This document shows, in pieces, positions 56,980 to 62,724 of a stretch of DNA of 62,724 nt. The number at the start of each line of letters is the position of its first letter. Within the stretch, counting starts at the first letter, position 1. Below the pieces are notes generated by a model. It did not search any database. It had not been told where the DNA came from and saw nothing but the letters and a program-made list of their open reading frames with translations. The position numbers were made by a program, and so were the translations under genes. Origin of the DNA: Candidatus Zhuqueibacterota bacterium (GTDB taxonomy: Bacteria > Zhuqueibacterota > Zhuqueibacteria > Oceanimicrobiales > Oceanimicrobiaceae); assembly GCA_029261995.1 (NCBI GenBank), contig JAJDAF010000047.1, positions 1 to 62,724 on the forward strand, in the 5' to 3' direction.

Positions 56980-57894
56980 ATGATACTCACGGACATTAAT
57001 CTTTTTACCAGGCTGCACTTTAAATTTCTCGAAAAAGTTTCGCCAAAGTCATCTGCCCGAAAGGCCCTCAACCTGTGGCTTACCCCCACTCCATACAAGC
57101 CATCTGAGCCAGAGATGCTCTGCCTGCAAACGGCAGAGATGAAACGCGTTCTTTTCAAAGAGAGTGTTTACCAATCATCGGCAGATACCTACTACACTCT
57201 TTATACCTGGGGAAGCGGACCAATAGTCCTGTTGCTGCACGATTGGAGTGCCAGCGCCGCTCAGGTAGCGCCTTTGGCGCAGCATCTGGTTCGGGCGGGC
57301 TTCCAGGTTATGGCGGTTGACGCTCTGGCGCATGGTGATTCGCCCGGGCGCCAGACAGATCTCAATGAGTTTATCGAAGTCATTAAGGACTTGCATCAGA
57401 AGAATGGCGGATTTCATGCCATTCTAGCATTCTCGCTTGGCGCGGTAGCGGCGGTGATGGCATTGCAGCAGGGCGTCGAGGTCAAACGGCTGGTAGTCTG
57501 CAGCGCGGCAGCTTCAATTGATACCTATTTGAGAGAGTTTACTTCTGCCATCGGTGTTTCAAGACAAACGATGGGGCGAATCAGCACCTTGATCAACACG
57601 CGGATGAGAAGAAATATCAAGGACTTCTCAATTATCAACATCGTGCCAACTCTCGGAATGCCGGCCCTGATCGTGCATGACAAACATGATGATGTTGTGA
57701 AGTTCGCGGAGGCAGTCACCTTGTCAAATCTGTGGCCGTCGAGCGTGCTGTTGCAGACTGAAGGATGCGGGCATCATGGCGCGCTTGCACATGCTACCGT
57801 TGTGGCAAGAATTGTGGACTACATTGTAGGAACACAGCGACAAACTGGTGATGTTGGGCTTGATATTGGCTCCACGGCAACCGGACGAACTTAG
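56980..57894 (+). CDS. Alpha/beta hydrolase
   Basis: A 304-residue alpha/beta-hydrolase-fold protein. The oxyanion strand is PIVLLLHDWSASAAQVAPL (about 85-103). The nucleophile elbow appears as AILAFSLGAVAAVMAL (Ser in F-S-L-G-A, about 150), an acid candidate is in LIVHDKHDDVV and the catalytic His is in GCGHHGAL (about 266). The elbow lacks the first Gly of G-x-S-x-G, so some specificity difference is likely. No signal peptide; cytoplasmic esterase, lipase or thioesterase function is possible but unassigned. It diverges from the RND operon. Confidence 0.78.
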   Translation: MILTDINLFTRLHFKFLEKVSPKSSARKALNLWLTPTPYKPSEPEMLCLQTAEMKRVLFKESVYQSSADTYYTLYTWGSGPIVLLLHDWSASAAQVAPLAQHLVRAGFQVMAVDALAHGDSPGRQTDLNEFIEVIKDLHQKNGGFHAILAFSLGAVAAVMALQQGVEVKRLVVCSAAASIDTYLREFTSAIGVSRQTMGRISTLINTRMRRNIKDFSIINIVPTLGMPALIVHDKHDDVVKFAEAVTLSNLWPSSVLLQTEGCGHHGALAHATVVARIVDYIVGTQRQTGDVGLDIGSTATGRT

Positions 57895-58120
57895 CTGAGT
57901 CCTCCCCAAAAAAAGTGCGCCGACACTTCCCCAGCCGTGCAAGGTTTTATGGGAAGTATCGACGCATTATTTATGTTCGACTCAAGTACAAACCCCTCCT
58001 TTTGATTATTCCACCGTTTTTTTCAATTTTCCTGCGTTTGGTATGTCGGCGCGTCTGCAACAATTTTCTTTTCCGGGTGTCTGTTATCGAAAGCTCACTG
58101 TCAAAGGTAAGAGGCGCTCT

Positions 58121-60535
58121 ATGGTCAGGAACAATTTGAAGATTGCGCTCCGCAATTTGCGTAAGCACGCAGGTTATACTTTCATCAACGTTTCTGGACT
58201 CGCGGTCGGTATGGCAGCCTGTCTGTTTATCCTGTTGTACGTCCGTAGCGAACTCAGTTACGATGACTATCACATTGCGGCGGACAGACTTTATCGCGTT
58301 AATCTGCACGGTCGACTGGCCGGGCATGAGGTGAGCACCGCCAACACTTGTGCCCCGATGGCCGCAGCGCTCAAAAGTGGGTACCGGGAGGTGGTCAACA
58401 GCACCCGTCTGGATGACAGCAATCAAGACGTCCTGGTGACCACTCCTGACAACCGGTCTTATCATGAAGCCCGGGTCATGTTCGCCGACTCAACCTTTTT
58501 TGACCTTTTTTCAATTGCGATCCTTGATGGTGACCCGCGCACGGCCCTGTCGGAGCCATATTCCGTAGTGCTTTCAAAAGCCAGTGCCGCGAAGTATTTC
58601 GGCGATGAGAACCCGATTGGGCAAAGCCTGACTTTCAACGGCAAGCACAACTATAAGGTGACGGCAATCACAGAAAATGTGCCGGAGAATACCCACTTTC
58701 ACTATGACCTGCTCGCCTCATTCGTAACCCTGCCCAGGCACCGTCGCACCCAGTGGGTCGGCAACAATCTTGCGACCTACGTGCTCCTTGCGGAAGGCGC
58801 TCAGCCAAAAGCTTTTGAAGCCAAGCTTGCCGGAGTGGTTCGAAAATATGTGGGCCCGGAAATCAAACAGGCGATGGGACTCAGCCTTGACGAGTTTTTT
58901 AGAGGAGGCGGTGGCTACCGTTATACTCTGGAGCGCGTCACGCAGATTCATCTTGGCTCGCGGGTCACAGACAATTTCGAGCCGGTTAGCAATCCTGCCT
59001 ATGTGACGAGTTTTGCGTTAGTGGCTGTCTTTATTCTCTTGCTGGCTTGCGTGAATTTTATGAATCTCTCTACAGCGCGTTCCGCCAATCGCGCAAAGGA
59101 AGTTGGGATTCGCAAGGTTGTGGGCTCGAACCGGAATCAGTTGGTGCGCCAGTTTCTCCTGGAGTCTTTTCTTTTGAGCGCCTTGGCGATGTTACTGGCA
59201 GTTCTACTGCTTGAGTTCTTCTTGCCGAACTTAAATCTTCTGGCCGGAAAGCAGCTTGAAACCGACTATCTGCACGACTGGACGCTGTTGCCAATTTTGC
59301 TCGGCATGACAATCTTGGTCGGGCTTGCGGCGGGCGCCTATCCTGCTGGATTTCTAGCGGCGTTCAGGCCTGTGCAGGTTCTGAAAGGGGAGTTGAGCCG
59401 CGGGGCTCGGAAGTCCGGTTTGCGAAATACTCTGGTGGTTTTCCAGTTTGCCGTTTCTATTGTTTTGTTGATTGGCACCCTCGGTGTCGGGCAACAGTTG
59501 AACTTCATGCGAAACAAGAAGCTTGGCTTTGACAAACAGCATGTCCTCCTGGTCAAACGCGCCACTGCCCTTGGGGAACAACTCGATACCTTCCAGAACG
59601 ATGTTCGCCAGCTTTCGTCCGTGGTAACGAGTGCAGGCACCTGGCATGTACCGGGAAACTCGATGGACCAGAATGCCTTCAAACTCGAGGGTGCAGAGAA
59701 TGAAGCCGGGTTTCTCGTCAACCGGCTCACCGTGGGATATGGTTTTGTGGAAACTCTTGACATGGATTTGGTCGATGGCCGCAGTTTTTCCCGTGAGTTT
59801 GGCACCGATTCGACCGCCTATGTCATCAATGAAGCCGCGATGCGCAAGTTCGGATGGCAGAATGGCCTTGGCAAGACAATCTACGAGGTCGATGACAAAG
59901 GTCCGATTGCCGGCAAAGTCATCGGTGTCCTTCGTGATTTTCATTTCAGATCCTTGCACAGCCCCATCGAGCCTGCTTTGCTCAGGCTACGGCCGTGGGC
60001 CCGCTTTGTAGCCATCCGGATTCATGGCGACAAGGTTGAGGAAACTATTCAGAGCGTCGAAGCTATTTGGAATGTCCATGCGCCAGAGCAGCCGTTTTCG
60101 TACTCGTTTCTGAATGATGATTTTGATGCCCTCTACCGTGCAGACCAACGGGTCGGCGGACTCTTTGCGGTTTTCTCAGCCCTTGGCGTCACCATTGCCT
60201 GCCTTGGACTGTTTGGCCTGGCTTCATTTGCCAGTGAGCAGCGCACCAAGGAAATCGGCGTTCGCAAGGTACTGGGAGCAACCGTGCCAGGCATTTTTAT
60301 GTTGTTGTCGCGTGAATTTACACGACTCGTCTTGATTGCATTTTGTGTGGCTGTACCGCTTGGATTCTACGGCATGCGAGCATGGCTGCAAGGGTTTGCC
60401 TATCGCGCCAGTCTCGACGTTTCTGTTTTCCTCTTTGCCGGGCTGGCGGCGCTTGTGATTGCGTGGTTGACCGTTAGCTATCAGGCGATTAAAGCAGCCT
60501 TACGGAATCCCGCCATTGCTCTGAAATATGAGTAA
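58121..60535 (+). CDS. ABC-transporter permease of the MacB/FtsX type
   Basis: An 804-residue inner-membrane protein with the double MacB_PCD/FtsX plan common in Bacteroidota and relatives. The N-terminus NNLKIALRNLRKHAGYTFIN and the first membrane segment are followed by a large periplasmic domain, then three segments with RAKEVGIRKVVGSNRNQLV. A second periplasmic domain and three C-terminal segments follow, with RTKEIGVRKVLGATVPGIF. It needs an ATP-binding subunit that is not encoded here. These proteins move lipids, peptides or lipoproteins, or transmit force across the membrane. ATG 58121 was chosen at the conserved start. Confidence 0.88.
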   Translation: MVRNNLKIALRNLRKHAGYTFINVSGLAVGMAACLFILLYVRSELSYDDYHIAADRLYRVNLHGRLAGHEVSTANTCAPMAAALKSGYREVVNSTRLDDSNQDVLVTTPDNRSYHEARVMFADSTFFDLFSIAILDGDPRTALSEPYSVVLSKASAAKYFGDENPIGQSLTFNGKHNYKVTAITENVPENTHFHYDLLASFVTLPRHRRTQWVGNNLATYVLLAEGAQPKAFEAKLAGVVRKYVGPEIKQAMGLSLDEFFRGGGGYRYTLERVTQIHLGSRVTDNFEPVSNPAYVTSFALVAVFILLLACVNFMNLSTARSANRAKEVGIRKVVGSNRNQLVRQFLLESFLLSALAMLLAVLLLEFFLPNLNLLAGKQLETDYLHDWTLLPILLGMTILVGLAAGAYPAGFLAAFRPVQVLKGELSRGARKSGLRNTLVVFQFAVSIVLLIGTLGVGQQLNFMRNKKLGFDKQHVLLVKRATALGEQLDTFQNDVRQLSSVVTSAGTWHVPGNSMDQNAFKLEGAENEAGFLVNRLTVGYGFVETLDMDLVDGRSFSREFGTDSTAYVINEAAMRKFGWQNGLGKTIYEVDDKGPIAGKVIGVLRDFHFRSLHSPIEPALLRLRPWARFVAIRIHGDKVEETIQSVEAIWNVHAPEQPFSYSFLNDDFDALYRADQRVGGLFAVFSALGVTIACLGLFGLASFASEQRTKEIGVRKVLGATVPGIFMLLSREFTRLVLIAFCVAVPLGFYGMRAWLQGFAYRASLDVSVFLFAGLAALVIAWLTVSYQAIKAALRNPAIALKYE

Positions 60536-60572
60536 TGGCGGTTCAATGACTTTCATCTTGTTTGAGGGAAGA

Positions 60573-61577
60573 ATGATTCAAAGAATACTGGTTTCTCTCC
60601 TTGTCGCGGTGGCCACCGCCCACTCGCAAAGCGTAGATTTGACCATCAAACGATACGGCCTCAGCATCGGCAATTCACGCGAAGTGCATGGCGTGCGTCT
60701 CAATTACCGCGACAGCCGTTTGCGCCAGGTGAACGGCCTGAACGCCACGATCTGGATGCCACACCAGACTTCGCACGGCGACGTGAGAGGGGTCGCTCTT
60801 GGGTTGCCAGCGACGGGCGCACGCAATCTTACGGGAGTTGGAATTGGTGTGTTCGGTTTGGGCGTGGAGAAAAATATGCACGGAATTTCTTTCGGCTTGC
60901 TTGGGCTTGGCGCGGGTCAAAACGTCACCGGTTTTGCCGCCGGAGGACTTGGCCTTGGGGCAGGCGGCGATTTTACCGGAATCGGCATCGGTGGACTTGG
61001 ACTCGGTGTCGGTGGCGATGTGGCCGGAATCATCGTTGCAGGACTGGGTCTGGGCTCTGGTGGAAATGTGAAGGGAATTACGTTTGCCGGTCTGGGCCTT
61101 GGCGCCGGCGAGAATCTGTCAGGCTTCACATTCGCAGGTCTCGGTGCGGGAGCGGGAGAAAATGTCACAGGCATCACGCTGTCTTTCGGTGGCGTCGGCG
61201 CGGGCAAGCGGCTTTCGGGGATTGCCGTGGCCGGACTCGGCATGGGCGCCGGGGAAGAAATCAAAGGTCTGGCGATTGCCGGACTTGGAGTGGGTTCTCC
61301 CAAAATCACGGGGATTGCCGCGGCCCTGGCGGTAGGCGGAGAGGAAATCCGGGCGCTGGTCGTGGCGCCTGCTTATTTTCTGGTGGAAACAGACGGGCTA
61401 TTCAAAGGCATTTCCATGGGTGCGGTCAGCCGGATCAAGGGAAAGCACGTCGGGTTGAGCATCGCGCTGCTGAACATCGCCAGCGATTTGCGCGGCGTGC
61501 AGCTTGGGCTGATCAACATCGCGAAAAGCAATCCGAAGGGGTTGAAGGTTTTACCGCTGTTTAATGCGGACTTCTGA
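60573..61577 (+). CDS. Exported 16-residue-repeat surface protein (LA_2272-like)
   Basis: A 334-residue protein with a signal peptide ending near TAHSQ. About residues 85-240 are nine to ten tandem 16-residue repeats with the pattern xx-G-h-x-h-A/G-G-L-G-h-G-A-G-x-N, for example VKGITFAGLGLGAGEN and FTGIGIGGLGLGVGGD. The C-terminus RGVQLGLINIAKSNPKGLKV is typical of LA_2272-type surface-repeat proteins. Alternating small and hydrophobic residues suggest one strand pair per repeat, as in a beta-solenoid or a membrane beta-sheet. ATG 60573 follows gaggg; the frame extends to 60528, overlapping the permease gene. Function unknown. Confidence 0.75.
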   Translation: MIQRILVSLLVAVATAHSQSVDLTIKRYGLSIGNSREVHGVRLNYRDSRLRQVNGLNATIWMPHQTSHGDVRGVALGLPATGARNLTGVGIGVFGLGVEKNMHGISFGLLGLGAGQNVTGFAAGGLGLGAGGDFTGIGIGGLGLGVGGDVAGIIVAGLGLGSGGNVKGITFAGLGLGAGENLSGFTFAGLGAGAGENVTGITLSFGGVGAGKRLSGIAVAGLGMGAGEEIKGLAIAGLGVGSPKITGIAAALAVGGEEIRALVVAPAYFLVETDGLFKGISMGAVSRIKGKHVGLSIALLNIASDLRGVQLGLINIAKSNPKGLKVLPLFNADF

Positions 61578-61688
61578 CGCTGGGATAGCATCAATCCGAC
61601 TGAAGGCATTTGCCGAAACTGTAAGGGTGGTGCATGCCAAGCCATTTTTTCCGCACAGGGTAGTAACCTTGTGGGACCAAGCGAGAAC

Positions 61689-62567
61689 TTATTTCAAAAG
61701 ATAGGTGAACTTAATTGCTTTCGAAATATTCCCTGATCTTGCAATTGCAAAATATGCACCGCTTGCCAATGAATGACCGTTCTTATCTTTCCCATCCCAC
61801 GGCAATTGAAAACTCGATAATGTTGGCTTTATGGTGAATATTCGAACTCTTTCTCCCAAAATATTTACTATCGAAATCTCCAATTCCTGGGAGGAATCCG
61901 TGTCCAGCAAAAAAGTAGCAGTTTGATTCACCGGATTGGGATAGACATGTAGCTGAATGGTCTTCGGAATCTTGGAATCATCATTGCTCTTTGTGTCTCC
62001 TACGCTAGTAGGATTCTCGCCGTACTCTATTCCGTTGATTCTGGCATACACGATACCATCTTCGGCGTATTGGATAGGACCAATTCCTACGACATACCTC
62101 CCGACGGCTTCCAAAAAAGTTAGGGTGTCAGAAAATGCGTCAACTTCTGCCAGTTGTGCGTCTGGCCAGGTTTGACCAAAGAGGTCATATACTTTGCCAG
62201 TATCCATGATTGCAAACGCTCGCGTAAAGCCACCATAGGTGACGATCCACCTGGAGCGAAGTCCGTTCTGGGTGTTGAGTATGGCAAGACCTGACTCAAC
62301 AGTCTGTGGTAGCTCTTTTGTCGAATAGAGAATCGTCGAGTCTTCGTTGTAGTGGTAGTAATACATCTCATCATATTCCGAGACTTTGTAGACTCTCAGA
62401 GTATCGCCCAACAACGTATCGCTTTCAACCATCCTGGTGAAGTAGGGATCATCCTGTAATACCCAGTAGACCCATTGGTGGCCGACCGCCAGAGGAAAGT
62501 AATCATACGTGCTGGGGAGCTGGGCCCACGAGAGTCTCGTTGTGTAGGACAAATTCAGTAGAATCAA
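61689..62567 (-). CDS. Secreted protein with T9SS-type C-terminal sorting domain
   Basis: A 292-residue protein whose signal peptide ends near RLSWAQ. The middle (about 25-200) is a beta-rich domain I do not recognise (FPLAVGHQWVYWV at its start). The last 85 residues form a T9SS type A sorting domain: LHVYPNPVNQTATFLL, LEISIVNILGERVRIF, WDGKDKNGHSLASGAYFAI. Such a tail directs export through the type IX system and attachment to the surface. The start is uncertain: no ATG lies upstream in frame, and TTG 62567 is used because it keeps the hydrophobic segment. Confidence 0.8.
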   Translation of the reverse strand: MILLNLSYTTRLSWAQLPSTYDYFPLAVGHQWVYWVLQDDPYFTRMVESDTLLGDTLRVYKVSEYDEMYYYHYNEDSTILYSTKELPQTVESGLAILNTQNGLRSRWIVTYGGFTRAFAIMDTGKVYDLFGQTWPDAQLAEVDAFSDTLTFLEAVGRYVVGIGPIQYAEDGIVYARINGIEYGENPTSVGDTKSNDDSKIPKTIQLHVYPNPVNQTATFLLDTDSSQELEISIVNILGERVRIFTIKPTLSSFQLPWDGKDKNGHSLASGAYFAIARSGNISKAIKFTYLLK

Positions 62568-62724
62568 GAATAGTATACTTGCTTCAGGATGTCCCCCAAA
62601 ATTTGCTTGGACACCACAATATAATCAATTAATAATTTAGGAGTTACGTATTACAGAATTCGTGTAAATTGCTTGCAAAAAAGGCTCCAACCTTATACAT
62701 TAATTTTATCAGGATTAACTTTTC

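Overview
The window comes from a Gram-negative bacterium, most likely of the Fibrobacterota-Chlorobi-Bacteroidota (FCB) superphylum or a neighbouring candidate lineage such as KSB1/Calditrichota. The evidence is a GWxTD-domain protein, a TonB-dependent receptor with an N-terminal carboxypeptidase-regulatory-like domain, a protein with a T9SS-type C-terminal sorting domain, a glycine-rich surface-repeat protein of the LA_2272 kind and RND permeases with VDNS/VNNA motifs. I assign it no closer than superphylum. No complete insertion sequence, prophage, CRISPR array or rRNA is visible.

Layout. (1) 1-8.8 kb, plus strand: a frameshifted small secreted protein, a TolB-like beta-propeller, then a run of envelope genes (GWxTD protein, lipoprotein, TonB receptor, two tandem paralogous lipoproteins). 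(2) 9-16.3 kb, plus strand: aminotransferase, double GNAT protein, DapA-family lyase/synthase, STAS-domain protein, two Na/Pi-type transporters and a PhoU-like protein. (3) 16.3-19.9 kb, minus strand: NhaC-type antiporter, class II aldolase, seryl-tRNA synthetase. (4) 20-40 kb, minus strand: a large exopolysaccharide/O-antigen locus with phosphoglycosyltransferase, four GT4-type glycosyltransferases, two methyltransferases (one fused to an APH-like kinase), Wzy, Wzx, Wzz and Wza homologues, a nucleotide-sugar dehydrogenase and RfbB. It is interrupted by a truncated wzz copy, a DUF2442-like gene and several kinds of repeat. (5) 40-48 kb: D-aminoacylase-like enzyme, tRNA-Asn(GTT), Lnt, MATE transporter, MutM, NUDIX hydrolase and a Phd/VapC toxin-antitoxin pair with a near-perfect operator palindrome. 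(6) 48-56.7 kb, minus strand: an RND efflux operon with one adaptor and two permeases, one of them strongly enlarged. (7) 57-62.6 kb: alpha/beta hydrolase, MacB/FtsX-type permease, 16-residue-repeat surface protein and a T9SS-type cargo.

How the genes fit together. In the polysaccharide locus, RfbB and the UDP-sugar dehydrogenase supply sugar nucleotides. The phosphoglycosyltransferase starts the lipid-linked unit, the glycosyltransferases extend it, Wzx flips it, Wzy polymerises it, Wzz sets chain length and Wza exports it. The methyltransferase-kinase fusion sits between wzx and wzy and may modify or cap the glycan. The RND operon resembles the one-adaptor/two-permease mdtABC layout but has no outer-membrane channel gene nearby. 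The most unusual points are the methyltransferase-kinase fusion, the hydrophobic insert in the 1305-residue RND permease, a degenerate 21-bp tandem array beside an unrecognised helical protein, the wzz fragment next to a DUF2442 module, and the 16-residue-repeat protein.
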